A stretch of 5,060 nt of DNA from Firmicutes bacterium UBA5473 (GCA_002427165.1 DIQB01000014.1:52694-57753); one strand, 5' to 3'. Shown: positions 1 to 5,060, counted from the stretch's first letter. Notes: a model not told the origin generated them from the sequence alone. Program-made: numbers and translations.

Positions 1-83
1 TGGAGCTCCCGGTAAATTAGCAGCTCTTCTAAAGCTTCTTTTGCCTTTGTGAGTTTTTCCATAGAACCGGTATTTATCTGCAT
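1..83 (-). CDS. N-terminal fragment of an unrecognised protein, runs off the left edge
   Basis: Reading the minus strand from an ATG at 83-81 gives 27 codons without a stop before the window ends. The peptide begins MQINTGSMEKLTKAKEALEE and is rich in Lys, Glu, Ala and Leu, so it is probably helical. The start is supported by a near-perfect ribosome binding site, AAGGAGGA (plus-strand 91-98), placed 7 bases upstream. A second in-frame ATG at codon 8 has no such site. The gene is divergent from the TIGR00725-MATE cluster and shares a 132-base intergenic region with it. I do not recognise the family from this short piece, and no function is proposed. That it is a real gene rests on the start signal and the open frame. 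Confidence 0.7.
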   Translation of the reverse strand, partial: MQINTGSMEKLTKAKEALEELLIYREL

Positions 84-154
84 GTTCACGTCCTCCTTCA
101 TTCTGCTACTTAAATTTCGCTCTGAAAACAGTAAATCCTGCCCTCGGGGGGCTT

Positions 155-182
155 TTGTTCTCCCTTTCATCTGTGCTATAAT
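155..182 (+). promoter_or_regulatory. Probable sigma-A promoter with extended -10
   Basis: A perfect TATAAT (177-182) is preceded by TGC, giving the extended -10 pattern TGnTATAAT. A weak -35, TTGTTC (155-160), lies 16 bases upstream and matches TTGACA only in its first three bases, as is common with extended -10 promoters. Transcription would start near 189, leaving a leader of about 27 bases before the ATG at 216. It probably drives the TIGR00725-MATE pair and possibly the small genes downstream. Confidence 0.65.
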
Positions 183-215
183 AGGCTGTAGTGGATAAAA
201 GGGGAGTGATAGGCA

Positions 216-749
216 ATGCAAACTAGAATCGCCGTAATTGGACAAAGTGGTCAAATTAATGACCAGGTTTGGGCCTTAGCAGAAGAGGTAGGGAGGCTTA
301 TCGGCCAAAAAAAAGGAATTTTGCTCACCGGAGGCAAAGACGGGATAATGGAGGCAGCAAGCCGGGGCGCAAACAAGGCAGGCGGCCTTGTAGTCGGGAT
401 CTTGCCAGGGGATGAGCCTGAAATTGCAAATCCCTATGTCCATGTGCCCATCACTACCGGATTGTGTTTTGATCAACGCAGCACAATCCTCATCCACAGC
501 GCAGATGTGCTCATTATGTTGGCTGGTGGCAATGGCACTTTAGGAGAGCTCTCCATGGCCTATCAAAATGGTAAGGATACAGTAGTGCTAGAGGGCACAG
601 GAGGCTGGTCAGATCAGGTGAGGACTATTGCACCGGATGGTTTTTTAGACGAGAGGAAAAACGCCCAAATCCACTATGTCCAATCAGCTCGGGGAGCTGT
701 TGAATTAGCATTCGCAATCACTGGAAAAGAAGAACAAAAAGCAATTTAG
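216..749 (+). CDS. TIGR00725-type SLOG/LOG-like Rossmann-fold protein
   Basis: This 177-residue protein matches the pattern of the TIGR00725 family, a DprA/Smf- and LOG-related group of the SLOG nucleotide-binding superfamily, usually about 150-190 residues long. Visible marks are a first beta strand with a turn, IAVIGQSG (residues 5-12), a GGKDGIMEAASRG stretch (39-51), and GGNGTLGE (104-111). The last is the counterpart of the PGGxGTxxE phosphate-binding motif of LOG phosphoribohydrolases, with Ala103 in place of the motif's Pro. It is cytosolic, with no signal peptide or membrane segment. LOG relatives cleave nucleoside 5'-monophosphates to a free base and ribose 5-phosphate, but no reaction has been settled for this subfamily, so the substrate is unknown. 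The ATG at 216 follows AAAGGGGAG (198-206) by 9 bases. The stop is 13 bases before the MATE gene, so the two are probably co-transcribed and co-translated. Confidence 0.85.
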   Translation: MQTRIAVIGQSGQINDQVWALAEEVGRLIGQKKGILLTGGKDGIMEAASRGANKAGGLVVGILPGDEPEIANPYVHVPITTGLCFDQRSTILIHSADVLIMLAGGNGTLGELSMAYQNGKDTVVLEGTGGWSDQVRTIAPDGFLDERKNAQIHYVQSARGAVELAFAITGKEEQKAI

Positions 750-762
750 CGGAGGATTCGTT

Positions 763-2139
763 GTGGCAGAAAAACAAACAGACTTTACAGTAGGCAGCAT
801 TCCCAGACATCTGATTATTTTTTCCTGGCCCATGTTTTTAGGTAACTTGCTGCAGACCATGTACAATACAGTGGACAGCATCTGGGTTGGGAGGTTCTTA
901 GGGCCAAACGCTTTAGGTGCAGTTTCAGTTGGCTTTCCCATCATCTTTGCTCTGGTCTCTTTGATTATGGGTATTTCCATGGCCACCACAGTGATGGTAG
1001 CACAGTATTTTGGTGCTAAAGAGGAGGATATGGTACAGAAAACTATCCAAAATTCCTTGGTACTGTTGGTGGCAGGGGGCATTCTTGTCTCAATTATCGG
1101 GGTTGTTTTTCATCGGCAACTATTGGAGCTTATAAACACACCCCAGGAACTGTTAGCTGATGCATCCTCGTATCTTGTGATCTTCCTCAGTGGTCTGTTG
1201 TTCATGTTCCTCTATAATGTACTGGGCGCAATTTTGAGAGGATTGGGAGATTCTAAAACTCCTTTAATTTATTTGGCCTATGCTACAGTAATCAACATCA
1301 TCTTAGATCCGATTTTGATCTTTGGTCTCGGCCCAATCCCAAGGATGGGAGTAGCAGGAGCTGCCCTGGCTACAGTGATTTCCCAGGCGATTTCTGCTTG
1401 GCTGGGGATGAAATACTTACACGAAAAGGGCCTGACGGGAAACTGGCAGGGCTTTCGACCAGATTGGGGCATAATTGGGAAAACCTTCAAAATTGGGCTT
1501 CCTGCAGGGATTCAGCAAAGCGTGGTCTCTATGGGGCAGCTGGTTGTAAACTCGCTAATTAATAGTTTCGGCACTGTAGTTGTAGCTGCCTTTGCCGTGG
1601 GCACGAGACTTGAGGGATTCGCCTTCATGCCCATTATGTCACTTTCATTGGCTACAAGTGCTGTGGCAGGGCAAAATATGGGCGCAGGGAAAATGAAACG
1701 AGCCCAGAAGACCCTCTACTGGAGTGTTTTGTTGGTGGTTGCAATTGCAGCCAGCGTAGGCCTACTTCTATTTGTTGCCCCCAATCTGTGGCTCTCTGTC
1801 TTTACAAAAGATAAGGCTGTAATGGCAGTGGGCAGGGAGTTCCTACGTATCCTTGCTTTTTCCTACATCCCCTTTGGGATCATGTTTGTGATCAATGGCC
1901 TCCTGCGCGGAGCCGGTGACACCATTGCCACCATGATCACAAGCATTATCTCCCTTTGGTTTATCCGGGTACCTTTAGCCTACTACCTAGCCAACACAGT
2001 GGGGCTAGGAAGCAGAGGCGTCTGGATTTCCATGGCCATCGGACCCATCTTTGGTTTGACTCTAAGCTATTTGTATTATCGCACGGGACGCTGGCGACGA
2101 TCAGTTGTAACAGGGAAAATGAATTTAGAGGAAGCCTAG
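763..2139 (+). CDS. MATE family efflux transporter
   Basis: A 458-residue integral membrane protein of the multidrug and toxic compound extrusion family, of usual length, with about 12 hydrophobic segments in two homologous halves. The internal repeat shows in paired motifs: LRGLGDSKTP (158-167) against LRGAGDTIAT (381-390), and the AQYFGA region (80-85) against GQNMGAG (303-309). The first-helix stretch NTVDSIWVGRFLG (35-47) and NIILDPILIFG (178-188) are typical of bacterial MATE proteins; Asp38 sits where NorM-type pumps carry a conserved acidic residue. Such proteins export organic cations or other small molecules using a proton or sodium gradient, but the substrate cannot be read from sequence. 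The start is GTG at 763, 7 bases after GGAGG (751-755); no ATG is better placed. It lies 13 bases downstream of the TIGR00725 gene, suggesting one operon. No frameshift or truncation is visible. Confidence 0.93.
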   Translation: MAEKQTDFTVGSIPRHLIIFSWPMFLGNLLQTMYNTVDSIWVGRFLGPNALGAVSVGFPIIFALVSLIMGISMATTVMVAQYFGAKEEDMVQKTIQNSLVLLVAGGILVSIIGVVFHRQLLELINTPQELLADASSYLVIFLSGLLFMFLYNVLGAILRGLGDSKTPLIYLAYATVINIILDPILIFGLGPIPRMGVAGAALATVISQAISAWLGMKYLHEKGLTGNWQGFRPDWGIIGKTFKIGLPAGIQQSVVSMGQLVVNSLINSFGTVVVAAFAVGTRLEGFAFMPIMSLSLATSAVAGQNMGAGKMKRAQKTLYWSVLLVVAIAASVGLLLFVAPNLWLSVFTKDKAVMAVGREFLRILAFSYIPFGIMFVINGLLRGAGDTIATMITSIISLWFIRVPLAYYLANTVGLGSRGVWISMAIGPIFGLTLSYLYYRTGRWRRSVVTGKMNLEEA

Positions 2140-2141
2140 GC

Positions 2142-2168
2142 ACATCTTTCTTCTTTTGGCATATGATA
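2142..2168 (+). promoter_or_regulatory. Possible sigma-K-like (sporulation mother-cell) promoter
   Basis: CATATGATA (2160-2168) fits the sigma-K -10 consensus CATAnnnTA exactly, and an AC dinucleotide (2142-2143) sits 16 bases upstream where the sigma-K -35 AC is expected. A start near 2175 would leave about 25 bases before the ATG at 2200. The consensus carries little information, so a chance match is quite possible. The alternative is that the small genes are transcribed only by read-through from the MATE gene, since no terminator separates them. Confidence 0.25.
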
Positions 2169-2199
2169 GCAGTAAGAAAGCCGAAAGGAGGAGCCATCC

Positions 2200-2418
2200 A
2201 TGGGCAAAGTTGCACCCTGTTCACCAAATTGCGGTCAAGTGGTAATTAATAATGGCGGCGGCTCTTGTGTGATCAACATCAACTGCTGCCAGGGTAACGT
2301 TTGGACCCCCTGTAGTGAATCGGACACAGTATCTGAGGAAGAAACACCAGCCGGAGCTGGCTCTGACGAGAAAGAAACACCAAAAAAGTGGCCCCTATGG
2401 GCAAAGGAGGAATTATAA
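2200..2418 (+). CDS. Small Cys-rich protein with CSPNCGQVVI...VININCC core (copy 1, with acidic tail)
   Basis: This 72-residue protein belongs to no family I recognise. Residues 7-30 form a core with CSPNC, then GQVVI, a Gly-rich turn (NNGGGS), then VININCC. Two short beta-strand-like runs flank the turn and Cys pairs lie at both ends (C7, C11, C29, C30), with extra Cys at 23 and 38. Residues 39-63 are a low-complexity acidic tail (SEEEETP-like, with EKETPKK), ending in WPLWAKEEL. There is no signal peptide or membrane segment. The four outer Cys are shared with the next gene, so they could form disulfides or bind a metal; this is inference. Reality is supported by AAAGGAGG (2184-2191) 8 bases before the ATG and by the paralog immediately downstream. 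The last codons (AKEEL) contain the ribosome binding site of that paralog. A structural, possibly spore-associated, role is speculation. Confidence 0.85.
   Translation: MGKVAPCSPNCGQVVINNGGGSCVININCCQGNVWTPCSESDTVSEEETPAGAGSDEKETPKKWPLWAKEEL
2218..2289 (+). repeat. Tandem-duplicated coding core, copy 1
   Basis: This 72-base segment, the core of the first small protein, aligns without gaps to 2442-2513. By hand count 58 of 72 bases and 21 of 24 residues match. The encoded differences are N/Q, G/Q and C/V. Similarity falls off on both sides of the core. Confidence 0.85.
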
Positions 2419-2555
2419 TGGGTCGGCATCACGATAATGAGTGTTCACCAAACTGCGGGCAGGTTGTAATTCAAAATCAGGGTGGCTCTGTGGTGATCAA
2501 CATTAACTGCTGCAGCGGAGATACTCCATTCGCTATTGCAAAACAAGAACAATAA
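2418..2555 (+). CDS. Small Cys-rich protein with CSPNCGQVVI...VININCC core (copy 2)
   Basis: This 45-residue protein begins MGRHHDNE, followed by the 24-residue core (residues 9-32) shared with the upstream gene and a short tail, SGDTPFAIAKQEQ. The conserved Cys are C9, C13, C31 and C32. The extra Cys of copy 1 are absent; the position equivalent to Cys23 is Val25. The His-His-Asp near the N-terminus could join the Cys in binding metal, but nothing shows that it does. The ATG overlaps the upstream stop by one base (TAATG), and AAAGGAGG (2403-2410) lies 7 bases before it inside the upstream coding sequence, so the two are probably translationally coupled and made in a fixed ratio. The gene ends 5 bases before the stem of a strong terminator. 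The family is unknown to me. It is short enough that automated gene finders may miss it. Confidence 0.85.
   Translation: MGRHHDNECSPNCGQVVIQNQGGSVVININCCSGDTPFAIAKQEQ
2442..2513 (+). repeat. Tandem-duplicated coding core, copy 2
   Basis: Partner of 2218-2289. Of the 14 base differences, six are single silent third-position changes and eight fall in the three codons that change the amino acid. This fits selection on the protein after duplication of the gene. Confidence 0.85.
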
Positions 2556-2560
2556 AAGGG

Positions 2561-2587
2561 AAGGCAGGAATTTTCCTGCCTTTTTTT
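2561..2587 (+). terminator. Intrinsic terminator after the small-protein genes
   Basis: AAGGCAGGA (2561-2569) pairs perfectly with TCCTGCCTT (2574-2582) around an ATTT loop, and seven T follow the GC-rich arm (2581-2587, partly shared with the stem). It starts 5 bases after the stop of the second small gene and should end the transcript from the promoter at 155. Confidence 0.92.
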
Positions 2588-2625
2588 AAAAATATTGGGG
2601 ACAAGCAAAGGAGGAAAAGCGGGGT

Positions 2626-3152
2626 GTGGAGACGGCAGGGGGAGAAGCCATTTTGCGTAGGGTTACGGAAACAATCCCTCCAGAAACAATCAGAGAAATT
2701 GCCAAAACCCCCCTCTATGCCCAGGTCCAGGAGGAAATGGCAGATTTGCCTGTAGCCACAGAAAAGGATCTGGAGGGCATAGATGGCCTCATCATCGGCA
2801 GTCCTTGTCATTTCGGCAACATGAGCGCACAGCCAGTTTATTGACTCTACAGTGCCTCTGTGGCTCGAGGGTAAGCTCGCTGGCAAACCTGCTAGGTGTT
2901 TTCACCTCAGCAGGTAGCACCACGGTGGTGTAGAGACAACCCTCTATTCCATGCCTCTAGCCCCTTCTCCATCACGGAATAATTATCGTGGGGACAAGCT
3001 ATGAGCATCCCGCAGTCTCCCAGTCCGGCTCTCCGTACGGTCCCGTTGCCATCACAGGAGATGATGTACAAGTGGCACCTGGGGAGAAGAACCTGGCCAC
3101 TGCGGAGTTTTTGGGGATGAGAGTCGCGGAGGTAGCCAAAAAACTTAACTGA
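2626..3152 (+). pseudogene. wrbA: Decayed wrbA: NAD(P)H:quinone oxidoreductase / flavodoxin-like
   Basis: Joining three reading frames recovers about 174 of the roughly 200 residues of a WrbA-type FMN-dependent quinone oxidoreductase. Frame A (2626-2832) reads through VATEKDLEGIDGLIIGSP and FGNMSAQ, then meets TGA at 2842. Frame B (2834-2893) gives QFIDSTVPLWLEGKLAGKPA. Bases 2895-2920 in frame C give GVFTSAGS. Frame B returns at 2921-2959 with HGGVETTLYSM. Frame C from 2961 gives PLLHHGIIIVGTSYEHP, SGSPYG and the natural end VAEVAKKLN before TGA at 3150-3152. Four disruptions therefore lie near 2833 (about 5 bases lost), 2894 (one gained), 2919-2921 (one lost) and 2960 (one lost). The N-terminal FMN-phosphate loop, some 25 residues, is also gone. 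A good AAAGGAGG (2607-2614) remains just upstream, so the deletion may have removed the start directly after it. No promoter is evident after the terminator at 2587. A functional product is very unlikely. Confidence 0.9.
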
Positions 3153-3165
3153 GTTAGGATTTTTT
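3144..3165 (+). terminator. Weak possible terminator at the end of the wrbA remnant
   Basis: CTTAAC (3144-3149) can pair with GTTAGG (3153-3158), including one G-T wobble, around a loop formed by the TGA stop codon. A run of six T follows at 3160-3165. The stem is short and AT-rich, so efficiency is doubtful. It would separate the old wrbA transcript from the pheST promoter. Confidence 0.35.
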
Positions 3166-3180
3166 CCCTGAGAAAGCTGC

Positions 3181-3209
3181 TTGTATTCCCAAATCCGTTA
3201 TGCTATAAT
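3181..3209 (+). promoter_or_regulatory. Probable sigma-A promoter for the pheST leader
   Basis: TTGTAT (3181-3186) and a perfect TATAAT (3204-3209) are separated by the ideal 17 bases, and TGC precedes the -10 (extended -10). Transcription would begin near 3216, about 160 bases before T-box stem I. That is longer than usual for such leaders, so a second, closer promoter cannot be excluded, though I see no convincing one. Confidence 0.7.
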
Positions 3210-3372
3210 TAATTCAAGATACGGGTTTCGGAAAACTGTGGGAAGGGTGTGGTTCCCTGTGTTGACCGCTGATTTTTTCTGGAAGGTATTTGAGGTCACA
3301 GGCTCCATAACCGCATATATTATCTACAGGCAACTTTCCACCCCCGATAGCATTCCAAACATAGGCTAAAGG
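3210..3372 (+). other. Unexplained 5' leader between promoter and T-box
   Basis: No supported gene lies here. The only open frame, from a TTG at 3181, has no ribosome binding site and an undistinguished product. A hairpin with arms GGGAA (3240-3244) and TTCCC (3253-3257) is visible, and a run of six T lies at 3273-3278, too far from that stem for a normal terminator. The stretch may simply be extra leader or remnant DNA. Confidence 0.4.
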
Positions 3373-3616
3373 CAAGGATGGAGAAAAGTAAGGCGTAAAC
3401 TGTCCCCACCAGGGAGGAGTGGCCACTGACTGAGAGCCCTCTGAGGAGAGCCGTCTGAAGTTCGCTCCTGAGCTTCCCAACCTAACGGTTAGACTCAGTA
3501 AGTTGGGACGGTCTCTTCACCGTTATCGAAGCGCGAGTTGGGCCCAGTGGGCCAAACGGGGTGGTACCGCGGAAGTCCGAGCTTTCGTCCCTGACAGGGA
3601 GGAGCTCGGTTTTTTT
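3373..3616 (+). promoter_or_regulatory. T-box riboswitch sensing tRNA-Phe, upstream of pheST
   Basis: The canonical T-box core GGGGTGGTACCGCGG (3558-3572) is followed by the usual TTTCGTCCC (3583-3591) and a terminator. Stem I opens with GGATGGAGAAAAGTA (3377-3390 region), the K-turn and AGUA specifier-loop signature; GGAG (3380-3383) pairs with CTCC (3465-3468). The specifier lies in CTGAAG-TTC-GCTCC, giving UUC (3461-3463), a Phe codon. CCCAAC (3476-3481) and GTTGGG (3502-3507) close stem II, which contains AGTA, and GGCCC/GGGCC (3541-3553) forms stem III. The acceptor-binding bulge is UGGU (3562-3565), complementary to ACCA, which fits the A discriminator of tRNA-Phe. When uncharged tRNA-Phe binds at both points, the antiterminator forms and pheST is transcribed; charged tRNA favours the terminator. 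Exact outer limits of stem I are uncertain by some bases. Confidence 0.95.
3577..3616 (+). terminator. T-box-controlled intrinsic terminator (attenuator)
   Basis: CCGAGCT (3577-3583) pairs with AGCTCGG (3603-3609). An inner TCCCT/AGGGA helix (3588-3592 with 3596-3600) extends the stem, and seven T follow (3610-3616). The 5' arm overlaps the sequence needed for the antiterminator, so the two folds exclude each other. The T run ends 5 bases before the pheS ribosome binding site. Confidence 0.93.
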
Positions 3617-3634
3617 ATATGAGGAGGTTTGATC

Positions 3635-4672
3635 GTGAAAGAACAAATTGAACAATTACGTCAAAAGGCTCTGGGCCGCCTCGCTGAGGCCAGATCCGCA
3701 AAAGAACTGGAGGAGCTGCGGGTAAAAATCCTTGGTAAAAAAGGAGACCTAACATCCATCCTCCGTGGGATCAGCAAACTCCCAGCCGACCAGCGACCCA
3801 GAATCGGGGAGCTGGCAAATCAGGTCCGAGACAGGATCAATAAAGCTATCATTGAGCGAGCTGAGGAACTGAAAGCGGCAGCCCTGATCCAGGAGCTGGC
3901 AGAGGAGAAAATTGATATTACCCTGCCTGGCAAACCTTTCCCCTTAGGCACGCGCCATCCCCTAAATCAAGTTCTAGACAGAATCCAAGAGATCTTCATC
4001 GGTATGGGCTACCAGGTAGTAGCAGGTCCCCAGATCGAAACTGATTATTATAACTTCGAAGCCTTAAATGTGCCAGCAGATCACCCAGCTCGTGATATGC
4101 AAGACACCTTCTTTCTGCCAGGTGGTTATCTGCTCCGCTCCCAAACCTCACCTGTGCAGGTTCGCACCATGGAAAGGCAAGCGCCGCCTGTGCGGATTAT
4201 TGCCCCCGGTGCAGTCTACCGCTGTGATGCAGATATCACCCACTCGCCTATGTTTCATCAGGTGGAGGGACTGCTCATCGACCGCAATATCACCTTTGCC
4301 GATCTTAAGGGGACATTGGAGCATTTCCTCCATCAGCTCTTTGGCAGCAAACGACCTGTGCGCTTTCGCCCCTCATACTTCCCCTTCACAGAGCCCAGTG
4401 CAGAAGTTGATATTTCGTGCCTGATGTGCGGCGGCTCTGGCTGCAGGGTCTGTAGTAACACAGGCTGGCTTGAGATTTTAGGATCTGGCATGGTACATCC
4501 TAAAGTGCTAGAGCAGGTTAACTATGATCCAGCTGAAGTTGGAGGCTTTGCTTTTGGCGTGGGCGTAGAGCGGATCGCTATGCTCCTTTTTGGTATTGGC
4601 GATATCCGCCTGTTCTTTGAAAACGACCTGCGCTTTCTAAGGCAGTTTCAAGGAGGGCAAAAGAGATGTTAG
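3635..4672 (+). CDS. pheS: Phenylalanyl-tRNA synthetase alpha subunit
   Basis: PheS forms the catalytic half of the cytosolic alpha2-beta2 enzyme that activates Phe with ATP and charges tRNA-Phe. The 345-residue length is usual for bacteria. Residues 1 to about 90 are the Lys/Glu-rich N-terminal coiled coil that contacts tRNA. The class II catalytic domain follows: GTRHPLNQV (105-113), DMQDTFFL (154-161), RSQTSPVQVRTM (168-179), the motif 2 region with APGAVYRCDAD and FHQVEG (190-212), FTEPSAEVD (251-259), and motif 3 GFAFGVGVERIAML (304-317). The Ala of GFAFG, equivalent to E. coli Ala294 and important for Phe specificity, is kept. A Cys cluster, C262-x2-C-x4-C-x2-C273, sits between the FTEPSAEVD strand and WLEILGSGMVHP. 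GTG at 3635 is chosen because AGGAGG (3622-3627) lies 7 bases before it; the in-frame TTG at 3629 would leave only one base. Expression is controlled by the T-box. The final residues QGGQKRC overlap the pheT start signals. Confidence 0.97.
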   Translation: MKEQIEQLRQKALGRLAEARSAKELEELRVKILGKKGDLTSILRGISKLPADQRPRIGELANQVRDRINKAIIERAEELKAAALIQELAEEKIDITLPGKPFPLGTRHPLNQVLDRIQEIFIGMGYQVVAGPQIETDYYNFEALNVPADHPARDMQDTFFLPGGYLLRSQTSPVQVRTMERQAPPVRIIAPGAVYRCDADITHSPMFHQVEGLLIDRNITFADLKGTLEHFLHQLFGSKRPVRFRPSYFPFTEPSAEVDISCLMCGGSGCRVCSNTGWLEILGSGMVHPKVLEQVNYDPAEVGGFAFGVGVERIAMLLFGIGDIRLFFENDLRFLRQFQGGQKRC

Positions 4673-5060
4673 TACCACTTAATTGGTTGAAAGAATATGT
4701 AAACTTTCCCTGGACTCCCCAAGAGCTTGCGGATAAACTTACCATGGCAGGGCTTGAGGTGGAAGGAGTCAGCTATCTGGGTGCGGATCTGGAAAATGTA
4801 GTTGTAGCAAAAGTTACCTCAGTTGAGCCTCACCCCAATGCAGATAAACTCACAGTCTGCGGCGTGGATGCAGGGGAGCGGGGAACATATACAGTAGTTT
4901 GCGGCGCAGCCAATGTTGCCCCCCAGATCCTCACGCCACTGGCACTGCCAGGTGCGCTTCTTCCAGGTGGCTTTAAGATCAAACGGGCGAAACTGCGTGG
5001 TGTAGAATCTCATGGTATGCTCTGCTCTTCCACGGAACTAGGCCTGCCAGGGGGACATAT
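4666..5060 (+). CDS. pheT: Phenylalanyl-tRNA synthetase beta subunit, N-terminal part
   Basis: The first 131 codons of PheT, a protein usually near 800 residues, are present and open to the window edge. The start MLVPLNWLKEYV is typical of the family, followed by LADKLTMAGLEVEGV. From about residue 40 comes the EMAP-II-like OB-fold tRNA-binding domain (B1), with VVVAKVTSVEPHPNADKL and VVCGAANV, then the RGVESHGMLCS stretch. PheT binds tRNA-Phe, pairs with PheS, and in its later B3/B4 part (not in the window) edits Tyr-tRNA-Phe. The ATG at 4666 overlaps the last 7 bases of pheS in another frame, and AAGGAGG (4650-4656) lies 9 bases upstream inside pheS, so translation of the two is probably coupled to keep the subunits equal. 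Confidence 0.97.
   Translation, partial: MLVPLNWLKEYVNFPWTPQELADKLTMAGLEVEGVSYLGADLENVVVAKVTSVEPHPNADKLTVCGVDAGERGTYTVVCGAANVAPQILTPLALPGALLPGGFKIKRAKLRGVESHGMLCSSTELGLPGGH

Noticed and set aside
138..160. GCCC/GGGC hairpin followed by TTTT in the divergent intergenic region
   Set aside because: Only four paired bases and a broken T run, and no plus-strand gene upstream that it could terminate. It also overlaps the -35 region of a better-supported promoter.
1956..2249. Plus-strand 97-codon frame overlapping the MATE 3' end and the first small gene
   Set aside because: It lies in another frame of two well-supported genes, has no ribosome binding site, and its product has no family-like character.
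2255..2268. Gly-Gly in the small proteins as a double-glycine leader cleavage site, making them bacteriocin-like precursors
   Set aside because: The hydrophobic leader pattern expected before such a site is missing. The region before Gly-Gly is as conserved as that after it, and no peptidase-containing ABC exporter or modification enzyme is in the window.
2626..2844. A separate 72-residue functional protein starting at GTG 2626
   Set aside because: Its sequence is the middle of WrbA and the similarity continues past its stop in other frames, so it is a fragment of a pseudogene.
3242..3258. AAGGGTGTGGTTCCC resembling the T-box core, perhaps a relic second T-box
   Set aside because: The match is loose, the ACCGCGG half is missing, and no stem I or proper terminator accompanies it. 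The similarity is probably chance.
3181..3369. Open frame of 62 codons (TTG start) between wrbA remnant and T-box
   Set aside because: No ribosome binding site, its TTG coincides with the -35 box of the promoter, and the product resembles nothing. It is treated as non-coding leader.
3629..3634. TTG at 3629 as the pheS start
   Set aside because: It would sit one base after GAGGAGG. GTG at 3635 has 7-base spacing and is the better start.

Overview
The window looks like chromosomal DNA of a Gram-positive Firmicute, most likely an anaerobic spore-former of the class Clostridia. The evidence is strong AGGAGG-type ribosome binding sites before nearly every gene, GTG starts, a tRNA-sensing T-box leader before pheST, and a Cys-cluster PheS. 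The lineage call is inference from these features, not from a database match.

Layout. Bases 1-83 hold the first 27 codons of an unrecognised minus-strand gene. A divergent intergenic region with an extended -10 promoter (155-182) leads into a plus-strand cluster. The cluster comprises a TIGR00725/LOG-like Rossmann-fold protein (216-749), a 12-helix MATE efflux transporter (763-2139, 13 bases later), and two very small paralogous Cys-rich proteins (2200-2418 and 2418-2555, joined by a TAATG stop/start overlap). It ends at a clear intrinsic terminator (2561-2587). The small proteins share a 24-residue core, CSPNCGQVVI..N.GGS.VININCC, that I do not recognise. They are the most novel item here. 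A weak sigma-K-like promoter just before them hints at a sporulation role, but this is tentative.

From 2626 to 3152 lies a decayed wrbA (NAD(P)H:quinone oxidoreductase) pseudogene. It has lost its FMN-binding N-terminus and carries four frame disruptions, yet it remains readable across three frames.

The right end is the phenylalanyl-tRNA synthetase operon. A good promoter (3181-3209) and about 160 bases of unexplained leader precede a complete T-box riboswitch (about 3373-3616). Its UUC specifier and UGGU acceptor-binding bulge both fit tRNA-Phe. pheS follows (3635-4672), and the start of pheT (from 4666, overlapping pheS by 7 bases) runs off the window. The T-box should let transcription through to pheST only when uncharged tRNA-Phe accumulates.
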